From contig JAFIFE010000009.1 of the NCBI GenBank assembly GCA_020832185.1, positions 1 through 54,699 on the forward strand: a stretch of 54,699 bases of DNA. Reading direction: 5' to 3'. The DNA comes from Alkalibacterium sp. Lineage in GTDB: Bacteria; Bacillota; Bacilli; Lactobacillales; Carnobacteriaceae_A. A program made the translations under genes and the position numbers. Below the pieces are notes generated by a model. That model saw only the letters and a list, made by a program, of their open reading frames with translations, was not told where the DNA came from and ran no database searches. Positions 28,108-36,480 of the stretch are shown one piece after another. Every line of letters starts with the position of its first letter. Positions within the stretch are counted from its first letter, which is position 1.

Positions 28108-28136
28108 AGGGAGAATCATTTTTCATGATTCTCCCT
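28108..28136 (-). terminator. Terminator of the BrkB-family gene
   Basis: Perfect 12-bp stem AGGGAGAATCAT-ttttc-ATGATTCTCCCT; the minus strand continues TTTTTATTTTAG. It lies 20 bp after the stop codon. Confidence 0.85.
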
Positions 28137-28155
28137 CCTAATCGTCTGCAGTTTT

Positions 28156-29196
28156 TTAGACGTCTTTTAGATTATCGCCTGCGTCTTCTCGTTCTTCTAT
28201 TTCGTCTTCTTTCAATTTGTTGACTTTAAATAATTTTCTCTTCATTATGACCGTTTCAGATTCATTCGGATACCCCGTCCAGTTTGAGTCCTGAAGTTTT
28301 TTCTCGTTACGCTTAGCTGCTTCATACTCAGGAACAGACATGTGGTTCTTCCATTCGAATATGATGGCATTCAGCAATGCACCGAGCAGGATGACAATAC
28401 TGGTGAAGTAAAGGAACAGCATTAAAGCTAAGAACCCACCGAACGTCGCATTAGTCAGCGCATCGTCACTTGCGACAGCTAAATAGATGGAGAACCCTTG
28501 GGTCAGTAACATCCAGCCAACTGTTGCAAAAATTGCTCCCTGGTAGGAATACTTGAATGACAAGTGGTGATTTGGAACAAAACGGTAAACAATCAGTAAT
28601 ACTGCAAATAGGATAACCAGTAAGATGACCCATCTGAGTAATAAGAATTCCTGAATAAATGGAATGTCAAAGCCGATGGTCGTCTGGACAAACTCAAGTA
28701 TTTGTTCACCGAATACAAAAATGAATATGGCTGCTCCAATAACGAAAAGTATGGCTATCATTACGACAAGCGATAATATTCGTCCAATAATAAAGTTCTT
28801 CTTCTGTACTGATCCGTATACATCATCGAGCACCCGTCTAAGGATCGTGATTACTTTACTGGCTGACCATAAAGCAGTCAGCAACCCGAATGAGATGAAT
28901 CCGCCACTCGCACTTTCAAGGTAGCCTTCAAGAATCGGCTCAATAATATTGAATATATCCTCCGGCACGAAATCTGCCACTAATGCTAGAACCTCGTTAG
29001 TCTCAAAAGGCAGTAACGGAATAACGTTGGCTATAACTAATAAGAGCGGGAAGAGAGAGAGTAGAATAAAGTAGGCCATTTCAGCCCCACTTTGATTCAC
29101 AGTCGCTCGTTCCCAATTGGATTTGAAAATTTGAATCAGCCGCAATAATTTATCTTTGCGTGGTATTTTCTCTTCCAGTTTTTCTACTTTCTGCAC
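28156..29196 (-). CDS. YihY/BrkB-family membrane protein
   Basis: A 346-residue protein with six predicted helices and charged ends. It matches the YihY (formerly called RNase BN) family: RATVNQSGAEMAYFILLSLFPLLLVIAN near the N-terminus, a central GLLTALWSASKVITILRRVLDDVYG and late LTQGFSIYLAV...FGGFLALMLFLYFTSIVILLGA. The family's function is not settled; proposals include transport. Translation likely starts at GTG behind GGGG. A single gene with its own terminator. Confidence 0.85.
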   Translation of the reverse strand: MQKVEKLEEKIPRKDKLLRLIQIFKSNWERATVNQSGAEMAYFILLSLFPLLLVIANVIPLLPFETNEVLALVADFVPEDIFNIIEPILEGYLESASGGFISFGLLTALWSASKVITILRRVLDDVYGSVQKKNFIIGRILSLVVMIAILFVIGAAIFIFVFGEQILEFVQTTIGFDIPFIQEFLLLRWVILLVILFAVLLIVYRFVPNHHLSFKYSYQGAIFATVGWMLLTQGFSIYLAVASDDALTNATFGGFLALMLFLYFTSIVILLGALLNAIIFEWKNHMSVPEYEAAKRNEKKLQDSNWTGYPNESETVIMKRKLFKVNKLKEDEIEEREDAGDNLKDV

Positions 29197-29280
29197 GATT
29201 CCCCATCCCCTCTTTTATTTTCACTTTTTCTAATCTTACCATAAGAGCCTTTGGAACCCCTATTCATAAGCTTTAAGACA

Positions 29281-29315
29281 AAAAAAGCAAAGCAGGAAAG
29301 CTGCTTTGCTTTTTT
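29281..29315 (-). terminator. Terminator of the DUF2969-like gene
   Basis: Perfect 15-bp stem: AAAAAAGCAAAGCAG (29281-29295) with CTGCTTTGCTTTTTT (29301-29315). It sits 10 bp past the stop. Confidence 0.9.
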
Positions 29316-29324
29316 CTCTATTTA

Positions 29325-29555
29325 TTATTCATCGTGCAGATTGTATTCTTCAATGACCAGCTGAATGCCTTCTTCAACTGAGCGTGCGGTACGTTTTTTC
29401 CCAGTCTTAAACTCGACTGATACAGGTCCATCATCTTTTTGCATGACTTTACCAATCACTTTTTTTCGGACAACTAATTCCAGCTCGGTATAATTCGCTG
29501 TATTTTTATCTGTTTCGTTGATTTCAACTTCGATTTGTTTATTTCGTTTGCTCAT
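29325..29555 (-). CDS. Small basic-acidic protein, DUF2969-like
   Basis: A 76-residue soluble protein: MSKRNKQIEVEINE, then ELELVVRKKVIGKVMQKDDG and KTGKKRTARSVEEGIQLVIE. The pattern of a charged start, a central strand pair and a closing EEGIQLVIEEYNLH helix resembles the DUF2969 family, known mainly from Lactobacillales. Function is unknown. A GGAGG ribosome site precedes the ATG. The family call is from memory of the pattern. Confidence 0.65.
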   Translation of the reverse strand: MSKRNKQIEVEINETDKNTANYTELELVVRKKVIGKVMQKDDGPVSVEFKTGKKRTARSVEEGIQLVIEEYNLHDE

Positions 29556-29667
29556 ATCTCATTTTCCTCCAGTTCATCTCTTACTGCCGTCTTATAAGTT
29601 TACTAAAAACGGTCACTAAGAGCAAGCTAATCTACTCTATCTTGTTCATCTATCACAATCGTTATTT

Positions 29668-29696
29668 TTGTCAAACGTCCGCTTTTCTCTTATACT
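29668..29696 (+). promoter_or_regulatory. Promoter of the FAH-family gene
   Basis: TTGTCA (29668-29673), 17-bp spacer, TATACT (29691-29696), about 30 bp before the start codon. Confidence 0.75.
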
Positions 29697-29727
29697 TTAA
29701 ATTAGCATAAACAAAGGAGAAATGAGA

Positions 29728-30618
29728 ATGAAACTTGTACGCTATAGTGACAATAAAATTCCAGGCGAATTATTAGGTGTACAGACTGAAGATGGAATCA
29801 TTGCTATTCAAAAATTAGCTGATCATCTTAATTCGAATGTTCCTGTTAATATGACCGATTTACTCGAAAACACAGATAAAGGAATTGAACAAATAGAATA
29901 CGTTATTAAAACGGCTGAGGATCTGCGCTTTTCAATGGATAATTATATGCTGGCTGAAACAGATTTCCACTATTTGCCTATCGTTAACCATCCAGAAAAA
30001 ATTATTTGTGTAGGCATGAATTATGTGGATCACGTCAAATCAACTGGTGGAGAAGTTCCTACCAATCCCGTATTTTTTAATAAGTTTTCAAATGCTCTTG
30101 CTGCTCATAACCAGACAATTCCTCTTCCTCCTATTGCTCAAAAAGTCGATTACGAAGCTGAACTTGTCATCATCATCGGGAAACGCATTAACAGCGTCTG
30201 CGAGAAAGTCGCTAAAGAAGCGATTTTTGGTTACACAGTGGGCAATGATTTAAGTGAGCGGACTTCTCAATTTCAGTCTTCTCAATGGATGATCGGCAAA
30301 ACGTTCGATTATTTCGCACCCGTTGGGCCAGCTATCGTTACGCGAGATGAACTGAAAAATGTGAATCACTTGTCTATTCAAACCAGACTCAATGGCCATC
30401 TTGTTCAAGATAGTTCAACATCAGAGATGATTTTCCCTGTAGAAAAGATCGTGAGCCAGGCCAGTCAGTATATGACGCTAAAACCCGGTGACCTTATTTT
30501 CACAGGCACCCCAAGTGGCGTCATTCTTGAAAAATCTGACCCTGTGTGGCTGAAATCAAATGATCATCTGGACGTGACGATTGAGAAAATTGGACGTTTA
30601 TCTAATACCATGGCCTGA
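29728..30618 (+). CDS. Fumarylacetoacetate hydrolase-family protein
   Basis: A 296-residue FAH-fold enzyme. Shared motifs are ICVGMNYVDHVKSTGGEVP, PVFFNKFSNAL, VDYEAELVIIIGKRIN (metal-binding Glu residues), GYTVGNDLSERTSQF (Asp ligand), KTFDYFAPVGPAIVT and GDLIFTGTPSGV. Members hydrolyse acylpyruvates, decarboxylate oxaloacetate or hydrate dienoates with Mg or Mn. Which reaction applies here is undecided. ATG 29728 lies 8 bases after AAAGGAG and gives MKLVRY, so I prefer it to ATG 29722. A single-gene unit. Confidence 0.88.
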   Translation: MKLVRYSDNKIPGELLGVQTEDGIIAIQKLADHLNSNVPVNMTDLLENTDKGIEQIEYVIKTAEDLRFSMDNYMLAETDFHYLPIVNHPEKIICVGMNYVDHVKSTGGEVPTNPVFFNKFSNALAAHNQTIPLPPIAQKVDYEAELVIIIGKRINSVCEKVAKEAIFGYTVGNDLSERTSQFQSSQWMIGKTFDYFAPVGPAIVTRDELKNVNHLSIQTRLNGHLVQDSSTSEMIFPVEKIVSQASQYMTLKPGDLIFTGTPSGVILEKSDPVWLKSNDHLDVTIEKIGRLSNTMA

Positions 30619-30627
30619 TATGAATAG

Positions 30628-30665
30628 GAAAAAGCTCCCGGATAATTATCTCGGGAGCTTTTTTT
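30628..30665. terminator. Bidirectional terminator
   Basis: AAAAGCTCCCG (about 30630-30640) with CGGGAGCTTTT (30652-30662), an 11-bp perfect stem between convergent genes with A and T runs outside. Confidence 0.88.
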
Positions 30666-30671
30666 GTATTA

Positions 30672-32405
30672 TCAGGTGTTACTGATTTCTACACCTTCAG
30701 TTACTTCTTTAGGTTGACCGTGTCTTGGTGTGCGTGTCTGATGCTGGAATGGGTAACGAATACCAAGTGAATGTTTCGCGATTTTAGCTGAGTGATCAGA
30801 CATACGTTCCAGGTTAGAAACGATGTCGACAAATAAAATCCCGTCAGATGGCAGGCCGACTCCTGAGTTCAAACGCTCAATATACTTGATTCTGATTTCA
30901 TTTTCTAAACGGTTGACTTCTTTTTCACGCTTGATAACGCCACCTGCAAGAGAGTAGCTGTCTTGCGTAAATGAAGCAACAGCATCTTGAATATTCTGTT
31001 CAACCAAGTGGAACAGAGCAATTAAATCTTCATCATAAAAGATACGTTCTGGTTTCTTCCCATTTTTGTTCTTCGCATGTTTTTTATTTGCGCGCACAGC
31101 TTCTTTGATATTATTTAAAATATTTTCACTGTGATCACCAATACGCTCAAGATACTTCGTAATATCCATCATCTGCGCATGCTCTGTTGAACTTTTCAGC
31201 GGAAGATCTTCTACTGAAATCAGCATGAGGTACTCCGTTAAATGCGTATCGATTTTGTTGACGACGTCTTCCATCTGCAAGGTGTTGGCCAGACTGACTT
31301 CATCCTGATTCTTATAGTATTTGAACATCTCGCGGTACTCTTCTAAGACAAATTCACCCATTTGCTGAATCTCACGTTTTGCCTGGTTTAAAGCAACAGA
31401 TGGAGCGGTTGTAATCAGTGAGTAATCCAGATGTGACGCGTCGTATTCGATAAGCGCATCATCCCCTGGAACGATTTTAGAAACGAGTGCAGCAATCTGA
31501 GAGATAAACCACATTTGAATCAGTACGTTTACCACGTTGAACATCCCGTGTCCGAACGCAATCTGCATAGCAGGGTTTAAGTTTAAAGCACCTGAAATCA
31601 TAATCAGTAAATTCGTAAATGGCCCTAAAACGATCAGCACCAATGTGGTTCCTACAAGGTTGAAAATAACGTGTGATGCAGATGAACGTTTAGCTGCCAC
31701 GCTTGCACCTACAGCGGCTATAATCGCGGTAAAGGTCGTACCGATGTTACTACCAAATAATACAGGTAGAGCTGCACTCAATTCCATGCTTCCCTGACCA
31801 TATAATTCCTGAATGATCCCGATCGTTGCAGTTGAACTTTGAAGAACAAATGTCAGTACTGTCCCGCCGATAACCCCTAAAAATGGGCTCTCTGACAAGG
31901 TCAGCATCATTTCCCGGAAAGCCTCGAGGTCCCTGAGCGGCCTCATCGCATCCCCCATAAGATTCAGACCATAGAAAATCGTTCCGATTCCGAAGAACAC
32001 TTGTCCTAAGTTATTAATAATTGGTTTTTTAAAGAAGAATAGCATAGCTGATCCGACTGCAATCATTGGCAGAGCATAAGCCCCAATATTAAATCCGATA
32101 ATAAAGGCAGTTGCCGTCGTCCCAATATTGGCTCCCATAATAACGCCAATCGCTTGTTTCAATTTCATAAATCCAGCACTTACCAGTCCAACAGTCAACA
32201 CTGTCGTTCCTGTACTTGTTTGAAACAGAATGGTTACAAAAATCCCGGCTAAAATAGCTCGAAGCGGTGTGGATGTAAATTTATTGAGAATTTCTCGTAA
32301 ACTGTCTCCCGCACTTTTCTGTAATCCATCTCCCATGTATTTCAGTCCGAACAGGAAAATACCTAATCCTCCGAAAAACATGAATGCTATTTGTTGTGTA
32401 TCCAA
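30672..32405 (-). CDS. Na/Pi cotransporter with PhoU-like domain
   Basis: A 577-residue inner-membrane protein of the NptA/YjbB family. Two inverted transport repeats are visible: GANIGTTATAFIIG with an upstream QTSTGTTVLTVG, and GSNIGTTFTAIIAA with LQSSTATIGIIQE. The C-terminal 220 residues form a PhoU-like helical domain (TKYLERIGDHSENILNNIKE, NLERMSDHSAKIAKHSL). It would move phosphate with sodium. Likely TTG start behind GGAGGG. A single-gene unit; sodium coupling would suit an alkaline or salty habitat. Confidence 0.92.
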   Translation of the reverse strand: MDTQQIAFMFFGGLGIFLFGLKYMGDGLQKSAGDSLREILNKFTSTPLRAILAGIFVTILFQTSTGTTVLTVGLVSAGFMKLKQAIGVIMGANIGTTATAFIIGFNIGAYALPMIAVGSAMLFFFKKPIINNLGQVFFGIGTIFYGLNLMGDAMRPLRDLEAFREMMLTLSESPFLGVIGGTVLTFVLQSSTATIGIIQELYGQGSMELSAALPVLFGSNIGTTFTAIIAAVGASVAAKRSSASHVIFNLVGTTLVLIVLGPFTNLLIMISGALNLNPAMQIAFGHGMFNVVNVLIQMWFISQIAALVSKIVPGDDALIEYDASHLDYSLITTAPSVALNQAKREIQQMGEFVLEEYREMFKYYKNQDEVSLANTLQMEDVVNKIDTHLTEYLMLISVEDLPLKSSTEHAQMMDITKYLERIGDHSENILNNIKEAVRANKKHAKNKNGKKPERIFYDEDLIALFHLVEQNIQDAVASFTQDSYSLAGGVIKREKEVNRLENEIRIKYIERLNSGVGLPSDGILFVDIVSNLERMSDHSAKIAKHSLGIRYPFQHQTRTPRHGQPKEVTEGVEISNT

Positions 32406-32833
32406 ACAAAACCCTCCATCTTAATAGTTATCTCTTATTAGAATTCCAAAAAGACTGTCTGAATGAAACAGTTCTTCCTTATTGCCATTTTGGTCATTCT
32501 ATCTCTTATCTTAAAACTAAATTCACCTAAAAAACACAACAATCTTTTATATTAGAAAATTCTAATGAAAAACACCTTTATGATGACACACTATTGCCTT
32601 TTAAAGTAATCGCTATCATTAATCAAATCTAGCGTGACTCGTTTTTTCCGTATATAACAAGAGTAAAATTTTATAATATTCGTATTTTACTTTCTCACTT
32701 GTTTTTTTATGCGTTTACATTCTTTACATTTTTTCCTTCTAACGCCTTGTGTCTTTACACCGTTTTCGTCTAACGTTCACATTTTAGTAACATATTATGA
32801 TTTCTTAATCGTTTTTCATCGTTTAGACGCAAA
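32406..32833. other. Long upstream region of the phosphate cotransporter
   Basis: AT-rich non-coding sequence. A TGCGTTTACATTCTTTACAT stretch around 32711-32730 looks like a weak catabolite-response element in one orientation, but its ends match poorly. No reading frame or RNA is recognised. Confidence 0.35.
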
Positions 32834-32858
32834 AAAAACAGAGAAACTCTCTGTTTTT
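32834..32858 (-). terminator. Terminator of the opp/peptidase operon
   Basis: AAAAACAGAG-aaact-CTCTGTTTTT, a perfect 10-bp stem followed on the minus strand by TTTGCG. It touches the stop codon of the dipeptidase gene. Confidence 0.85.
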
Positions 32859-34227
32859 ATGCCTCTTTAAATCTCTTTAAGAATGCAATCATGTGATGTG
32901 TTCCTTCTTCAAAATCCTTCAGTCGGATGGATTCGTTAGGCGCGTGTGCTTTGCCTTCTGCATGTCCGCACCCGCTACTTGCCACAGGAATGCCCAGGTG
33001 CTTGCCGAAACTGTACATCGGGCCCGTTCCGGGGTTGGTAGGCGATAAAACCACTTCACTGTGGCTACCGTACACCTCATCAGCAGATTCTTTGACTGTT
33101 TGTACAAACGGATGATCGATATCTGATCGGAAGGCTTTTTGTCCTTTTAACAAGACCAGCTCGACATCAGAAAACCCGTGTTCATCCAGATGATGTCTAA
33201 GTAACTGTTCGATTTTCAGCGGATCCTGTCCCGGGACCAGGCGGCAGTCTAATTTAGCAGACGCTTTTCTGGGTAGAACAGTTTTTGTCCCTTCCTCGGT
33301 ATAGCCTGACAGCAATCCGCATATTGTCATGGTCGGATAAAAAGCCAAAGCCTCCTCAGCTGACCACTCCAGATCTTTGGTGATAAAAGGGTGTTTCAAT
33401 CCATAAATCCCGGCGATTTTATCTTCACTGACGACTCTTTCTTTTACAGCCTTTTGAGCGGATCCAGACGGGTGCTCGATATTATCATAAAAGCCGGCAA
33501 CTAACACCTGGTTGTCTTTATCTCTAAGCGACGCGAGTGCATGCGTCAAGCGCCATGCTGCATTGTCTACAACTGCCCCAAGTGATGAGTGAATATCCAC
33601 GTCAGCACTTTCGGCAAATAAGTCAAAGTAAGCCATTCCTTTCACGCCTGTTTCAATCACAAACTGTTCTTTTTCATTTTTCCCTCCGAATTCCCAAATA
33701 CAGCCATCACTATCAAACAGGTCTGCATATTTTTCCAGATACGCGTCCAGATTTGGACTGCCGTTTTCTTCTTCTCCTTCAACGAGGAATTTCACATTGC
33801 ACGGGAGTCCCTCTTCACTTTGCATCAGGTATTCGAGAGCATATAATCTTAAAATGAAGTTTGCTTTATTGTCTGTTACGCCACGACAGAAAAGCTTGCC
33901 ATCTATGACTGTGGGCTCAAACGGATCTGTTTCCCATTCATCCAACGGGTCTTCCGGCTGCACATCATAGTGATTGTAAAACAGCACTGTTTTCTCACTG
34001 TTTCCTTTAGGGTCTGCCTTAAAGTAGCCATAGACTACCGGATTCCCACCAAGGTCATCCAGGACTTTTGCTTCACCCCCTGTTGATACGATCAAGTCTG
34101 TGACGTATTTGACTGTAGGGGCAATCGATCTATTTTGTGTGGACACGGAATCAAGTCTCAAGTAGTCGAAAAATTCTTTTTCACGATTTTTTATGATGTC
34201 TTTGACGGTCTGTTTACTTTTCTGCAA
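32857..34227 (-). CDS. M20-family dipeptidase
   Basis: A 456-residue zinc dipeptidase of the M20/CNDP type. Metal ligands fit the family: YNHYDVQP (His-x-Asp), DNKAN (bridging Asp), VEGEEENGSPNLD (catalytic Glu and ligand Glu), and GCGHAEGKAHAPNES (late His). A lid domain lies between about 195 and 310. Last gene of the peptide-use operon, 77 bp after oppF, so it would split dipeptides taken up by the Opp system. Likely TTG start behind GGAGGAG. Confidence 0.9.
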   Translation of the reverse strand: MQKSKQTVKDIIKNREKEFFDYLRLDSVSTQNRSIAPTVKYVTDLIVSTGGEAKVLDDLGGNPVVYGYFKADPKGNSEKTVLFYNHYDVQPEDPLDEWETDPFEPTVIDGKLFCRGVTDNKANFILRLYALEYLMQSEEGLPCNVKFLVEGEEENGSPNLDAYLEKYADLFDSDGCIWEFGGKNEKEQFVIETGVKGMAYFDLFAESADVDIHSSLGAVVDNAAWRLTHALASLRDKDNQVLVAGFYDNIEHPSGSAQKAVKERVVSEDKIAGIYGLKHPFITKDLEWSAEEALAFYPTMTICGLLSGYTEEGTKTVLPRKASAKLDCRLVPGQDPLKIEQLLRHHLDEHGFSDVELVLLKGQKAFRSDIDHPFVQTVKESADEVYGSHSEVVLSPTNPGTGPMYSFGKHLGIPVASSGCGHAEGKAHAPNESIRLKDFEEGTHHMIAFLKRFKEA

Positions 34228-34304
34228 TGGGTTCTCCTCCAGTTAGTGTAAAAAGACATAGACAAGTCAGTCAATTACGGACTTCCCATCGATGTCTTCT
34301 CACC

Positions 34305-35285
34305 TTATGCATATTGCTTTGCTTTTTTTAACAATTTTTCGCGTTTCTTCTTATATAATTCCACTTCATCTTTATGACAGTAAATATAGTGCTCAGGTGC
34401 GATCTCATGGAGTCTGACGTTGCTTCGGTCCTCATAGTGATGATAACTTGGATCGTACTCCGTTCGAACACGGCTTCGTTCAGTCTCTGGGTCCGGTGTT
34501 GGAATAGCAGACAGCAAAGATTCTGTGTAGGGGTGTAATGGAGCGACATACAGTTCATCTGCTTCACATACTTCGAGTATGCGTCCATTGTTCATGACCC
34601 CGATACGGTCGCTGATATACTTGACCATTGATAAATCATGAGCGATAAATAAATAGGTCAGGTTATTGCTTTTCTTCAGTTCTATCAATAAATTGATAAC
34701 CTGTGCCTGAATCGAAACGTCCAAAGCTGAAATGGCTTCGTCACAGATAATAAAATCCGGTTCAACAGCTAATGCTCTCGCTATCCCGACACGCTGACAC
34801 TGCCCACCAGAAAATTCTTTAGGATAGCGGTTCGCAAATTGTCTGTTTAACCCTACAGATTCAAGAAGCTCGTACACTCTTTCGGTACGCTCCTTACTGT
34901 TTTCACTCATGCCATGTACTTTCAAAGCCCCTCCGATGATTTCTTTCACTGTCAGTCTCGGATTCAAAGAGGCATAAGGATCCTGGAAAATCATCTGCAT
35001 GGATTTACGAAATTTAAGCAAATCTTTGCGTTTCTTGATATCCGAAATATCCTGCCCTTTATACATGATCTGACCACCGGTAATATCGCCCAGTTTGATA
35101 AGGGCTCGTCCCGTGGTCGACTTGCCACTTCCAGACTCGCCTACTAATCCAAAGGTTTCCCCTTCATAGATAGAGAAGCTGACATCTTTGACCGCACGTA
35201 CTTCACTTTTCTTTCCAGCATTGAAATACTGTTTAAAATCTGAAATTTCAACGATCGGTTTTTTTGATTTAGGTTCTGCTGCCAA
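34305..35285 (-). CDS. oppF: Oligopeptide ABC transporter ATPase OppF
   Basis: A 326-residue ATP-binding subunit. Walker A is GESGSGKST, signature FSGGQCQRVGIARALA, Walker B FIICDEAISALD; the C-terminal HPYTESLLSAIPTPDPE and the extra 60 residues are typical of Opp/Dpp ATPases. It pairs with OppD. Start is TTG (35285) eight bases behind AGGAGG, inside the last codons of oppD (17-bp overlap), which suggests coupled translation. In Opp operons the substrate breadth is set by OppA. Confidence 0.94.
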   Translation of the reverse strand: MAAEPKSKKPIVEISDFKQYFNAGKKSEVRAVKDVSFSIYEGETFGLVGESGSGKSTTGRALIKLGDITGGQIMYKGQDISDIKKRKDLLKFRKSMQMIFQDPYASLNPRLTVKEIIGGALKVHGMSENSKERTERVYELLESVGLNRQFANRYPKEFSGGQCQRVGIARALAVEPDFIICDEAISALDVSIQAQVINLLIELKKSNNLTYLFIAHDLSMVKYISDRIGVMNNGRILEVCEADELYVAPLHPYTESLLSAIPTPDPETERSRVRTEYDPSYHHYEDRSNVRLHEIAPEHYIYCHKDEVELYKKKREKLLKKAKQYA

Positions 35286-36363
35286 TGGCTTCGCCTCCTA
35301 CTCTATTCACTTGACCCTTTCCCAACTGTAAAGACTCAAATTTTTCTTTCCGCCTAGTGACCTCTCTAGGAGGATTGACTGCTGGGGCACTCGGGTGTAG
35401 TAACCATGTTTTAGCGTAATGCGTATCTGATACTTTGAACAAATCCGGTTCCTGATGAAAATCGATTTCCAGAGCATATTCGTTTCTGGCCGCAAACGCA
35501 TCTCCCACTGGTGGATTCAATAAGTTTGGCGGTGATCCTGGAATTGTATACAAATCAGTTTGTCCTACATCCAGCGTCGGCATTGAAGCTAACAGCCCCC
35601 ACGTATACGGATGCATCGGGTTATAGAATATTTCATCTGCTGTCCCGACCTCAACGATTTGTCCAGCATACATAACAGCCACGCGATCAGCCATCTGCGC
35701 AACGACACCTAAATCGTGAGTGATAAATATAATGGAGGTATCCAGTTCTTTTTTCAGTTTGTTCATTAAATCGAGTATCTGAGCTTGAATCGTTACGTCC
35801 AAAGCCGTCGTCGGTTCGTCCGCAATAAGGATCTTCGGTTCACAGGCTAAAGCGATGGCAATCATGACTCTCTGTCTCATTCCACCTGAAAACTGATGCG
35901 GGTAATGCTTGTATTTCTTCTTAGGCTCTTTTATTCCTACTAGATCCATCAGTTCCAGCGCACGTTCTTTTGCCTTTTCTTTGCTGACTCCTTTATGCTT
36001 CATAACAGGTTCAGCGATCTGTTTTCCTACCTGCATAGTCGGATTGAGTGACGTCATGGGATCCTGGAAAATCATGGCGATATCGTTCCCTCGAACTTTC
36101 TGCATGTCCTTTTCTGAAATATTCAGAAGATCGCGCCCTTCAAACAGAATTTCACCACTTTCGATGAGGGTGTTCTTTTTAGGAAGAAGGCGATTGATGG
36201 CTTTAGTGGATACAGATTTCCCACTTCCTGATTCCCCTACGATTGCTAATGTTTCCCCTTTTTTTAATGAAAAATTAACTCCCCGGACAGCTTTTACAAC
36301 GCCTTCAAACGTCTGGAAAGAAATTGCCAAATCATTCACTTCTAAAATTGTTGTATCATCCAT
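35269..36363 (-). CDS. oppD: Oligopeptide ABC transporter ATPase OppD
   Basis: A 364-residue ATPase: Walker A GESGSGKSV, signature FSGGMRQRVMIAIALA, Walker B ILIADEPTTALD, then HPYTWGLLASMP and a C-terminal region with PGSPPNLLNPPVGDAFAARN. In homologues this tail has cysteines binding an iron-sulfur cluster (CxxxxPxCxxxxC type); here the matching place (NEYALEIDFHQEPDLF) has none. Start ATG 36363 sits 8 bases after GAGG. It follows a hairpin after oppA. Confidence 0.93.
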   Translation of the reverse strand: MDDTTILEVNDLAISFQTFEGVVKAVRGVNFSLKKGETLAIVGESGSGKSVSTKAINRLLPKKNTLIESGEILFEGRDLLNISEKDMQKVRGNDIAMIFQDPMTSLNPTMQVGKQIAEPVMKHKGVSKEKAKERALELMDLVGIKEPKKKYKHYPHQFSGGMRQRVMIAIALACEPKILIADEPTTALDVTIQAQILDLMNKLKKELDTSIIFITHDLGVVAQMADRVAVMYAGQIVEVGTADEIFYNPMHPYTWGLLASMPTLDVGQTDLYTIPGSPPNLLNPPVGDAFAARNEYALEIDFHQEPDLFKVSDTHYAKTWLLHPSAPAVNPPREVTRRKEKFESLQLGKGQVNRVGGEAIGSRT

Positions 36364-36410
36364 TTCTTTCACCTCGTTTTTCTAAACTTATTTCAATCAA
36401 ACTTATAAGA

Positions 36411-36451
36411 AAAGAGACACACACTAAATGACTATTAATGAGTGTCTCTTT
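36411..36451 (-). terminator. Hairpin between oppA and oppD
   Basis: AGTGTCTCTTT (36441-36451) pairs with AAAGAGACAC..ACT (36411-36425) with a two-base bulge; the minus strand then reads TTTTCTTATAAG. It probably ends part of the transcripts so that more OppA than ATPase is made. Confidence 0.6.
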
Positions 36452-36480
36452 CCATCAGCTCTTACAGTTCTTTATTTCAA

